Shown: positions 7,160 to 14,018 of the stretch, piece by piece | Position numbering within the stretch: position 1 is the stretch's first letter | Layout of the letters: every line of letters begins with the position of its first letter | Notes under the pieces: generated by a model | What the model was told of the DNA's origin: nothing | Databases searched by the model: none | Seen by the model: the letters and a program-made list of their open reading frames with translations, nothing else | DNA from: Chloroflexota bacterium | Lineage (GTDB): Bacteria; Chloroflexota; Dehalococcoidia; SM23-28-2; RBG-16-64-32 | Direction of reading: 5' to 3' | Assembly: GCA_029262695.1 (NCBI GenBank) | Contig: JAJCYV010000011.1 | Span: forward strand, 1-62,727 | Length of the DNA: 62,727 nucleotides | Position numbers and translations under genes: made by a program

Positions 7160-8870
7160 CCGACAGCAGTTCGGAGTGCAGGCGGTGGAGCAGCGGTCGC
7201 TGTCTAAAGACGCCCAGGTGGTCCGCTTCGACGTGCATCAGCGCATCCAGCATTTCCTCATGATGAGCAGCTTCATCGTGCTCGCGCTGACCGGGTTGCC
7301 GCAGAGGTTCAGCGAACTCGGCGTTAGCCAGTGGTGGGTGGGAAGCCTGGGCGGCCTGGAGACCGTCCGGACGATCCATCGCCTGGCCGCGGTCGTCATG
7401 CTCACCGATTGCGCCTACCACATCGCCTACCTCTTCTATCGGATCGGCGTGCAACGACGCTTCGGCTGCTTCAGGATGGTGCCCACGTTCAAGGACCTGC
7501 GCGATGGCCTCCAGACGGTGCGGTACTTCCTGGGCCTGGCGCCGGAGAAGCCGAAGTTCGACCGCTTCAATTATCTGGAGAAGTTCGACTACTGGGCGGT
7601 CTTCTGGGGGATTGCTGTCATCGGCGGTTCGGGGCTGATGCTAATGTTCCCTGTTGCTGTCACCAGGGTCTTGCCCGGCCAGGCTGTAAGCGTCGCCCTC
7701 ATCCTCCATGCCGACGAAGCGATACTGGCTGTGGGATGGATCATCGTCATGCACATGTTCAATGTGCACCTGGCGCCGTGGGTCTTCCCCTTTAACCCGG
7801 CCATCTTCACCGGCAAGCTGAGCGCCAGGAGCTACGCTGAGGATCATCCCCTGGAGTGGGCTTCTCTGGAAGCGGCCGGAGGGGCGACGGAGGCGCCGCC
7901 GCAGAGCGCGCATCGCTGGCGGGCGGACGAGGGTGAGAGCGCCGCCTGGGCGGTGCGGGCTCGAAACCTTATGGCTATGGTCGGGAAGAGAACTCGCATG
8001 ACGAGGGCGCGGGCGCTCTTGTCGCTACTGGTGGTTGGCAGCCTTCTGCTGGTCGGTCCGCTGGGCTGGGCTGATGGCGGGATCAGTGGTCCTCCCTCCC
8101 CGGAGGCGACGCCCACGCCTACACCCTCACCCGCTGCTTCGTCGCAGGCTAGCGCGACGCCCACGCCGGCCGCCGAGCCCACCGGACCTGCCGCTCTGAC
8201 GCACCGCCTGGCCGTCGTGCAGGAGTTCCTCTGCGAGAGCTGCCACCGCCCCAATAGCGGATGGCTCTTGCCCGACGACGATGACCATGCGGTACAGCAG
8301 GAGCAATCCTGCGACAGCTGTCATGCGCCGGCGCCCGAGCCTTCGCCGGTCGCTGTTCATCACGTGCCCGGGGATACCGCCACACAAGAACTCTGCGCCC
8401 TGTGTCACAGAGATCCCGTGCAGCTGGCGCCGCGCCCGGTGGCGCCACAGATCTCCGCCGCCCAGGCTTGTTCTTCGTGCCATGAGGGCGACGAGCGCGC
8501 CGACCCTCCGGCCGACCACGCGGGGCGCTCCGTGACGACCTGCTCGCTCTGCCACGAGACGCAGTCGCTAGTCGCCCAGGCCGTGCCTCACAAGGTCGCA
8601 AGTTGGGAGGAGTGCAGCTTCTGCCACGGGGAGGATCGCCTGTCGCCGTTGAAGGGCGGCCATGAAGATCTCGCGGACGACGAGTGCCTGCGATGTCACG
8701 ACGCAGTTCGATCTCCGCCAAGTATGACGATGGCGACGCTAGATAATTCTCAGGCCAGGGGCGTGTGCACGTGGTCCAGCGGCGAAGACCTGCCGGGGCC
8801 GCCTTCCGCCGAAGACGCGGAACGCACCGACATGCTGTGCGCCCTCTGCCACGGCGCCTACGACGAGTAA
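7143..8870 (+). CDS. fusion of di-haem cytochrome b (FdnI/HydC-like) and octaheme cytochrome c
   Basis: I chose ATG 7143, which lies in the end of the previous gene. The 575-residue product has an N-terminal four-helix cytochrome b of the formate dehydrogenase gamma/hydrogenase b type (about 34-215) with candidate haem ligands H32, H37, H79, H93, H189, H204 and H209. A linker follows, then a hydrophobic segment at about 290-308 that looks like a signal peptide, a Pro/Thr-rich spacer (about 316-350) and eight CXXCH sites from C364 on. This combination resembles the concept of Geobacter CbcL, a quinol-oxidising b/c multihaem fusion. The internal ATG at 7998 is preceded by a purine-rich stretch, so separate internal initiation of the octaheme part is conceivable. 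Confidence 0.85.
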   Translation: MATQVSRQQFGVQAVEQRSLSKDAQVVRFDVHQRIQHFLMMSSFIVLALTGLPQRFSELGVSQWWVGSLGGLETVRTIHRLAAVVMLTDCAYHIAYLFYRIGVQRRFGCFRMVPTFKDLRDGLQTVRYFLGLAPEKPKFDRFNYLEKFDYWAVFWGIAVIGGSGLMLMFPVAVTRVLPGQAVSVALILHADEAILAVGWIIVMHMFNVHLAPWVFPFNPAIFTGKLSARSYAEDHPLEWASLEAAGGATEAPPQSAHRWRADEGESAAWAVRARNLMAMVGKRTRMTRARALLSLLVVGSLLLVGPLGWADGGISGPPSPEATPTPTPSPAASSQASATPTPAAEPTGPAALTHRLAVVQEFLCESCHRPNSGWLLPDDDDHAVQQEQSCDSCHAPAPEPSPVAVHHVPGDTATQELCALCHRDPVQLAPRPVAPQISAAQACSSCHEGDERADPPADHAGRSVTTCSLCHETQSLVAQAVPHKVASWEECSFCHGEDRLSPLKGGHEDLADDECLRCHDAVRSPPSMTMATLDNSQARGVCTWSSGEDLPGPPSAEDAERTDMLCALCHGAYDE

Positions 8871-8974
8871 GCTCTCTCGGCGCCGCTCTCGCTGATCGGC
8901 CAACGTGCTGTATCGGCTGTCATGCATCCGAAGCGTTCATCAAGCCGTGCGGGCGGGCAGACCCTGTCGACTAG
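8870..8974 (+). pseudogene. possible frameshifted haem-motif remnant after the octaheme gene
   Basis: Read in the frame shifted relative to the octaheme gene, the sequence just after its TAA encodes SSLGAALADRPTCCIGCHAS and continues to TAG at 8972-8974. The CCIGCH is a perfect haem c motif. A frameshift near 8870 would add a ninth haem to the fusion protein. It could be a decayed tail, a sequencing error or chance; one motif is weak evidence. Confidence 0.3.
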
Positions 8975-9329
8975 ACCTGTGCCGCGTACGACCCGGAGTC
9001 GCTCGGAGGGGCTCCTTCAATACCTGGCACCCTGGGCGAGCGAACAAGCTGCACCGACTTTCGTGCGTCAGCTCCTATACCTTCGAAGGGGACGGCGGGG
9101 CGCCTCATTGGTGGCATTGGCCGATACGGGAAACAGGTACGGACAAGGAATGCGACCCGCGGGCAAGAACAAGCGTGCGGATGCCCTGGGCATCTACCCA
9201 GGCGCCCCACCCTGGGGTATCTAACGATACGGGATAGGAGTGCACACAAGGTGGCCTACCGAAAATCCTCCGGCCGATACGTGATGAGTGACCCGTACAC
9301 ACCTTAGTCTGAGCAAGCAGGTTTACAGA
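8871..9329. other. long intergenic region (459 bp) before the hexaheme operon
   Basis: Apart from the haem-motif remnant at its start, no gene is supported. The region contains three mutually pairing G/C segments at 9185-9216 and three spaced copies of CGATACG at about 9122, 9224 and 9272. It probably holds the promoter and leader of the second cytochrome operon (9330-13780), but I see no convincing -35/-10 pair. Confidence 0.45.
9185..9216 (+). promoter_or_regulatory. two mutually exclusive hairpins (possible riboregulator)
   Basis: CCTGGG (9185-9190), CCCAGG (9197-9202) and CCTGGG (9211-9216) allow the middle segment to pair with either neighbour, with loops of 6 and 8 nt. In an RNA leader this is an attenuator-like switch. 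It lies about 115 nt upstream of the hexaheme gene. Six-base stems are short and may be chance in high-GC DNA. Confidence 0.3.
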
Positions 9330-9932
9330 ATGTCGATCTTGGTCAGAGCTATCCTCTCGGTGGCACTATTAGTCACGCTCGTCCTCGTGCTGCGCTCGAC
9401 GACGGCCAACGTTTCGGTCGGGATCATCGGACTCGTGCATGACGACAATCCGAATTTCTGGGCGTCACGCCAGGTCGTTGCGCAGACCTCCGAGATGTGC
9501 GTCGACTGCCATGAGGCGACGAACGTCTCCTGGGAGGCCGCCGCCCACATCAGGGTCAGCTGTGACACGTGCCACGGTGCAAGCGCCGATCACATCGTGC
9601 GGGCCCGCGCCAACCTCGACGCTCAGATGCCCCTCCCGGACCCGCGTGGCCTCTGCACGACCTGCCATGCCGAGATGCCTTCACGTCCGGACGATTTCCC
9701 ACAGGTTGACCCGCTGACGCACGGCGCGCCGGCCGAGGGCCTTATCTCATCGTGCGTATCCTGCCACAACGCTCATGACCCCGGATTTCCGGCGGATATA
9801 ACGCATACTCTCGAGGGGCGGGCGGATTGCCTGGAGTGCCACTCGGCCGATGAGTGGAAGCCCTTGCCCCCGAGCCATATCGACCGGCCCGTCGATACCT
9901 GTCTGACCTGCCACAACCCGGAGGATAACTAG
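9330..9932 (+). CDS. membrane-anchored hexaheme cytochrome c
   Basis: I chose ATG 9330, which puts the hydrophobic signal anchor (about 5-22) at the N-terminus; a GTG 42 nt upstream is an alternative. The 200-residue protein has six CXXCH sites: CVDCH, CDTCH, CTTCH, CVSCH, CLECH and CLTCH, packed as expected for a small NrfH/c3-like multihaem domain. It is the first gene of a compact run (hexaheme, ferredoxin, NrfD, hexaheme, NHL) with gaps of only a few bases. Small cytochromes in front of PsrB/PsrC-like pairs usually act as electron acceptor or donor of that membrane complex. Confidence 0.88.
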   Translation: MSILVRAILSVALLVTLVLVLRSTTANVSVGIIGLVHDDNPNFWASRQVVAQTSEMCVDCHEATNVSWEAAAHIRVSCDTCHGASADHIVRARANLDAQMPLPDPRGLCTTCHAEMPSRPDDFPQVDPLTHGAPAEGLISSCVSCHNAHDPGFPADITHTLEGRADCLECHSADEWKPLPPSHIDRPVDTCLTCHNPEDN

Positions 9933-9935
9933 CCC

Positions 9936-10733
9936 ATGGCGTTGTCGCGACGGAGATTCTTGAAGCTGGGCGCCAACGCCACCGTCGGTGGGCTCCTGAT
10001 CTACACCCTCCGAGGAGTGCTACCGTCGTCGTCGCCAGGCGCGGCGGATGCCGGGACAGACGACGCCGCCGAGGGGTACACGCCGGGGGACACGAGCTGG
10101 GTGTTCATCATAGACACGATGGCGTGTATTGGCTGCGGCCGTTGCGTCCGCGCCTGTAAGGAAGAGAACGACGTACCACTGGAACCTCACTGCAACCGGA
10201 CGTGGGTTGAGCGATACACGTTCACGACGGATGGCGAGGTATACGTAGACTCGCCGAACTCGGGATATGACGGCTTCGCTGACGCTGAGCTGCCGGAGGG
10301 GGCCAGGGGAAAGGAGATCACCAGGAGCTTCTTCGTGCCGAAGCCCTGCAACCAGTGCGACGCCTCGCCCTGCACCCAAGTTTGCCCTGTGGGCGCAACC
10401 TACAAGACGGACGACGGTATCGTGCTCGTTAACCAGGACAAGTGCATCGGCTGCAGGTACTGCGTACAGGCCTGTCCCTACGCGATGCGCTACATTCACC
10501 CCAGGAAGGGAGTGGCCGACAAGTGCACGTGGTGCTACCACCGCATCACGAAAGGGAAGCTTCCTGCTTGCGTGCAGATATGCCCCGTCGGCGCCAGAAA
10601 GTTCGGCGACCTGAACGATCCGGAGAGCGAAGTCAGCAAGATCCTGGCAGAGCGCAACGTGAGCGTCCTCAAGCCAGAAATGGGTACCAAACCGAAGGCG
10701 TTCTTTCTTGACCTTGATGGGGAAGTTGTCTAG
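9936..10733 (+). CDS. Tat-exported four-cluster ferredoxin subunit (PsrB/NrfC/HybA-like)
   Basis: 265 residues starting with a twin-arginine signal (SRRRFLK at 4-10 and a hydrophobic stretch to about 30), so the folded protein is exported. Sixteen cysteines form four [4Fe-4S] sites: C64/67/70/74, C138/141/146/150, C170/173/176/180 and C197/200/212/216 (the last in the CTWC...CVQICPVG arrangement). This is the electron-transfer subunit type of DMSO reductase-family and Nrf complexes, passing electrons between an NrfD-type membrane protein and a catalytic or cytochrome subunit. It is followed after 2 bp by the NrfD gene. No molybdopterin subunit is adjacent, so multihaem cytochromes are the probable partners. 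Confidence 0.93.
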   Translation: MALSRRRFLKLGANATVGGLLIYTLRGVLPSSSPGAADAGTDDAAEGYTPGDTSWVFIIDTMACIGCGRCVRACKEENDVPLEPHCNRTWVERYTFTTDGEVYVDSPNSGYDGFADAELPEGARGKEITRSFFVPKPCNQCDASPCTQVCPVGATYKTDDGIVLVNQDKCIGCRYCVQACPYAMRYIHPRKGVADKCTWCYHRITKGKLPACVQICPVGARKFGDLNDPESEVSKILAERNVSVLKPEMGTKPKAFFLDLDGEVV

Positions 10734-10735
10734 CG

Positions 10736-11962
10736 ATGGAAGGCTACGTGTTCCCCAACGAAATCGAGGTTCAATGGAGCCTTCTCATAGTCCTCTACCC
10801 GTTTATCACCGGGCTCGTTGCCGGGGCGTTCGTAGTTTCGTCTCTGTACCACGTATTCAACATCAAGGCCCTGAAGCCGGTCGCTTCTTTCTCACTCCTC
10901 ATGGCGCTCTCGTTCATGTTCGTGGCGCCCATGCCCTTGATGGCGCACCTGGGCCGGCCGGAGCGCGGCTTCCAGATCTTCCTCACGCCCAACTTCACGT
11001 CGGCGATGGCCGGGTTCGGCTACATCTGGCTCATGTACCTCATTCTCCTCCTGACCGAGACCTGGCTCGTCTTCCGGCGAGACATCGTCCGCTACTCTCA
11101 GACCACCAGCGGCATCAAGGGGCTCATCTACCAGGTTCTTAGCCTGGGGCGGACGGACCTGTCCGAATCAGCGCGCCGCGCAGATGAGAAAGCGATCAAA
11201 GTGCTCGCGGCCGTCGGCATTCCGGCCGCCGCTCTTTTGCATGGGTACGTGGGGTTCCTCTTCGGCGCGATCAAGGCGAACGCCTGGTGGTCGACGCCGC
11301 TCATGCCGATCATCTTCTTGCTTTCAGCCATCGTGTCAGGGATCGCCCTCCTGATCGTGATGTACATCATCACGATGAAGCTACTCAAGAGACCGATCGA
11401 TCACGACTGTGTCAACTCAATGGCGAGGTGGCTGCTCGTATTCCTGGCGTTCGATCTCACGATCGAAGGGCTTGAGGTGCTGAGCATGGCATACGAAGCC
11501 GAGCACAGCTGGGAGGTCGTCTCTGAGCTGATCACCGAGAGGATCCCGGTGACCTATTTCGGAATCCAGATAGTGCTCGGCTCGCTGATTCCGCTGGCGA
11601 TCCTGGGGACGCTGGCCGCGGGTCAGATCCGCAAAGAGGTCATCATTCCCACCGTGTTCGCCGCTGCTGTCCTCGTCATGATCGGCGTGTTCGCGATGCG
11701 CTGGAACGTGGTCATTGGCGGGCAGCTCATCTCGAAGAGCATGCGTGGGTTCACAAGCTATACGCCACCTCTTGGAGGACGGGAAGGAGTGCTGGCGGCC
11801 GCGCTGTTCCTGGCGCTCCCGTTCTACATCTTCTCCGCCATCACCAGCTTCATACCGCCATGGCAACGGCCAACGGAGGACTATGGCGACGGCGTGGAGA
11901 CTCCGACCGAGGCTGCCCCGGCGTGGGAGACTTCGCGGGGGCGCATAGGTGGCGATTTCTGA
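10736..11962 (+). CDS. NrfD/PsrC-family quinol-interacting membrane protein
   Basis: 408 residues with about nine to ten membrane helices, starting near residue 16. The early motifs VLYPFITGLVAGAFVVSSLY and PMPLMAHLGRPERGFQ are typical of the NrfD/PsrC/ActC family, which exchanges electrons with menaquinol and hands them to the four-cluster ferredoxin. The adjacent Tat ferredoxin (2 bp upstream) is its expected partner. In Geobacter a comparable pairing of NrfD, ferredoxin and multihaem cytochrome (Cbc4 type) is a menaquinol-linked inner-membrane module. The function here is inferred from that logic. A charged C-terminal tail of about 40 residues is cytoplasmic or extracytoplasmic, which cannot be decided from sequence. 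Confidence 0.9.
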   Translation: MEGYVFPNEIEVQWSLLIVLYPFITGLVAGAFVVSSLYHVFNIKALKPVASFSLLMALSFMFVAPMPLMAHLGRPERGFQIFLTPNFTSAMAGFGYIWLMYLILLLTETWLVFRRDIVRYSQTTSGIKGLIYQVLSLGRTDLSESARRADEKAIKVLAAVGIPAAALLHGYVGFLFGAIKANAWWSTPLMPIIFLLSAIVSGIALLIVMYIITMKLLKRPIDHDCVNSMARWLLVFLAFDLTIEGLEVLSMAYEAEHSWEVVSELITERIPVTYFGIQIVLGSLIPLAILGTLAAGQIRKEVIIPTVFAAAVLVMIGVFAMRWNVVIGGQLISKSMRGFTSYTPPLGGREGVLAAALFLALPFYIFSAITSFIPPWQRPTEDYGDGVETPTEAAPAWETSRGRIGGDF

Positions 11963-11984
11963 TGTTGCCAGGGGATGTCGAACG

Positions 11985-12695
11985 ATGAAGCGCACCATCG
12001 TTACCGTAGCGGTCGTCGCACTCCTCTTCCTTTCCACGCTCGGCGTGTCCGCCGTCCTCGGCGAGATGCGGACCGTTTCCAACACAAGCCACGACGTGGC
12101 AGCGCCCGACGTATCGCCCTGCGTCTACTGTCACCTCCCGCGCGACCCCGACGGTGATCTGCTCTGGGCGAACGACCCAAACAGCGGAGACGACTTCTCC
12201 GGGCTCGAACCTCTCTGCTTCAGCTGCCACGACGGCACCGTGACATCAACAGGGCGTTACGTGTTCGACGGCGCTCGCCCTGATCACGTGAGCATCCCCG
12301 GCCTTAGATACCAGGACTGTGATCGCTGCCACGACCCTCACGAAGAGGGCTACGGAAAGTTCGTCAAACTGCCCAACGGAGCGAACTTCTGCAGCAACTG
12401 TCACAGCCGTGCCGGTCCGGCCGACCACCCGGTCGACGTGGACATCCGGGCTTCCAACATCGAGCCCGTCGACGACCAATGGAATCCCGAGGATGGCGAC
12501 TACAGCGGTACGCGTCTCTGGAACGAAGACGGCACCGGCCCCGGCAACTACATGAAGTGCCTCACCTGCCACAGCCCTCACGCCGGCGAGGCCAATACCG
12601 AGCTCAACACGTTGGCGTTCGACTCCACTCACCAGGAGCTGTCGATCTGCCAGAACTGCCACTACGGGTGGCGGAGTGAGCAGGCCGGGGACTGA
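11985..12695 (+). CDS. exported hexaheme cytochrome c (doubled-CXXCH type)
   Basis: I chose ATG 11985, giving a clear signal peptide (about 5-23); an upstream alternative start would overlap the NrfD gene. The 236-residue protein has six CXXCH motifs: CVYCH, CFSCH, CDRCH, CSNCH, CLTCH and CQNCH, with NTSHDV and GLRYQDCDRCHDPHE contexts typical of doubled-CXXCH cytochromes often found with NHL-repeat proteins. It has no C-terminal anchor, so it is probably soluble outside the membrane or held by an uncleaved signal. Its stop overlaps the next start (TGATG). It may be the terminal carrier of the PsrB/PsrC-like complex. Confidence 0.88.
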   Translation: MKRTIVTVAVVALLFLSTLGVSAVLGEMRTVSNTSHDVAAPDVSPCVYCHLPRDPDGDLLWANDPNSGDDFSGLEPLCFSCHDGTVTSTGRYVFDGARPDHVSIPGLRYQDCDRCHDPHEEGYGKFVKLPNGANFCSNCHSRAGPADHPVDVDIRASNIEPVDDQWNPEDGDYSGTRLWNEDGTGPGNYMKCLTCHSPHAGEANTELNTLAFDSTHQELSICQNCHYGWRSEQAGD

Positions 12696-13780
12696 TGGAC
12701 GTACCACAGAACATCTACAACGTGCCGATGGCAAAAGAGAGCCGGCCGTGGCTTAAGGCGCTCCTGGTCGCATCTCTTCTTGCGACGGCCGCTGCCGTAG
12801 CCGGAATCCTGATGCTACCCGACGGAATCCATCATCAGGAGACGCTGCCGACCGTTAGAGGCGTATCGTCGCTGGTCTATCCCACGGCTCAGACCGAACT
12901 GTTGGAGCAGCCGGTCGGCGGTGACTGGCTTCTCCCCGCCGACGCGGTGGTCTCCGCCGGTCACACCTTCGTGCTCGACACCGCTAACAGCCGCATCCTC
13001 AAGCTTGACGCTGCGGGGGGCGTCGTCGCAACGTTCGACGGCACCTCTGACGAACGTCTTGCCCTCGATCAGCCGATGGACATTGCCACGGACGGGAAGC
13101 GCCTGTTTGTCGCCAACTCGTTGGCCGGAGAGGTCGTGATTCTGGACCTCATGGGCCGCGTTGAGACGACCTTGCCGGTCCCGGCTGGCCTCGGCGCCGC
13201 CGCGCCAAGGCCGATAGGCATCGCTCTCACCGATGACGGCGGCATCGTCCTCGCTGACGCCGACAACCACCGCATCGTCGCCCTCGGAGAATCCGGCGGA
13301 GTGCTCTGGGAGTTGGGCAACGGAGCGCGGGCGAGCGGCCTGGACGGCTTCAACGTGCCGGGCGCCCTTGCGACAGACAGCGCGGGCAACATCTACGTCG
13401 CGGACGTGTTGAACGGCCGCGTCGTGAAGTTATCACCAGAGGGCGCCTTCCTCGGCCAGTTCGGGGAACTTGGAGAAACCGCCGGCGCTCTGGCGCGGCC
13501 CAAGGGCGTTGCTGTCGACGCGCAGGGCCGGGTGTTCGTAAGTGACGGACTTCAAGCGGCGGTCCAGGTTTACTCGGCGGACGGATCGTACATCGGTGTC
13601 ATCGGCCGCAGCGACTCTCCGGAACCTGCGTCGGACTCAATCTTCAAGGCCCCGGCAGGGCTCTTCCTGGACGGAGATCGTCTCTTCGTCACGGACCGGA
13701 GGGTCGGCCTGGTGACGATGCAACTTCTAGAGCCGCCGGTCCAGGACACCAGCGACGGCGACGCTGGCCACGGCGGCTAG
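12695..13780 (+). CDS. NHL-repeat beta-propeller protein, membrane-anchored
   Basis: 361 residues. The ATG at 12695 overlaps the previous stop as TGATG; ATG 12728 is an equally plausible start. An N-terminal hydrophobic segment (about 20-41) anchors or exports the protein. The rest contains repeated units such as FVLDTANSRILKLD, GIVLADADNHRIVAL, IYVADVLNGRVVKLSPEG and VFVSDGLQAAVQVYSADG, the hallmark of six-bladed NHL propellers. NHL proteins are common in multihaem cytochrome clusters of iron reducers and Chloroflexota, where their job is unsettled (scaffold, or binding). It is the last gene of the island. Confidence 0.88.
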   Translation: MDVPQNIYNVPMAKESRPWLKALLVASLLATAAAVAGILMLPDGIHHQETLPTVRGVSSLVYPTAQTELLEQPVGGDWLLPADAVVSAGHTFVLDTANSRILKLDAAGGVVATFDGTSDERLALDQPMDIATDGKRLFVANSLAGEVVILDLMGRVETTLPVPAGLGAAAPRPIGIALTDDGGIVLADADNHRIVALGESGGVLWELGNGARASGLDGFNVPGALATDSAGNIYVADVLNGRVVKLSPEGAFLGQFGELGETAGALARPKGVAVDAQGRVFVSDGLQAAVQVYSADGSYIGVIGRSDSPEPASDSIFKAPAGLFLDGDRLFVTDRRVGLVTMQLLEPPVQDTSDGDAGHGG

Positions 13781-13783
13781 CGG

Positions 13784-13807
13784 GCCGGGTTCACGCTCTG
13801 ACCCGGC
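13784..13807 (+). terminator. hairpin after the cytochrome island (weak terminator)
   Basis: GCCGGGT (13784-13790) pairs with ACCCGGC (13801-13807) over a 10-nt loop immediately after the NHL gene stop. No T-run follows, so termination efficiency is doubtful. Confidence 0.35.
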
Positions 13808-13855
13808 GGTCCGATGCGGTCCGGCGTCCCATAGTCGCCTGCGCCGTCAATTCGA

Positions 13856-13885
13856 TTGACATCTTACCGGCAGTGATGCTATAAG
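13856..13885 (+). promoter_or_regulatory. sigma-70-type promoter
   Basis: TTGACA at 13856-13861 and TATAAG at 13880-13885, spacer 18 bp. Expected start of transcription near 13892, giving a leader of about 28 nt to the short reading frame at 13920. One of the best consensus promoters in the window. Confidence 0.65.
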
Positions 13886-13919
13886 TGCGGCGCGTTCGAA
13901 GATATCTGAGGGGTGAGGT

Positions 13920-14018
13920 ATGTTTCAGGTTCCACATCTTGCGGTGGCGCTTTCGGCCATCGGCTTTCCGACCCAACTACGGCGCCCCGGTCGATTGAAG
14001 ATGGAGAAGTGCCGGTGA
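13920..14018 (+). CDS. short upstream reading frame (32 codons) coupled to the dockerin-like gene
   Basis: ATG 13920 is preceded by a purine-rich GAGGGGTGAGG and follows the promoter at 13856-13885. It encodes 32 residues with no recognisable domain and ends in TGA at 14016-14018, overlapping the GTG at 14015 (GTGA). This arrangement fits a leader peptide that couples translation of the downstream exported protein. Alternatively, the downstream gene starts at GTG 13913 and this frame is not used. Confidence 0.35.
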   Translation: MFQVPHLAVALSAIGFPTQLRRPGRLKMEKCR

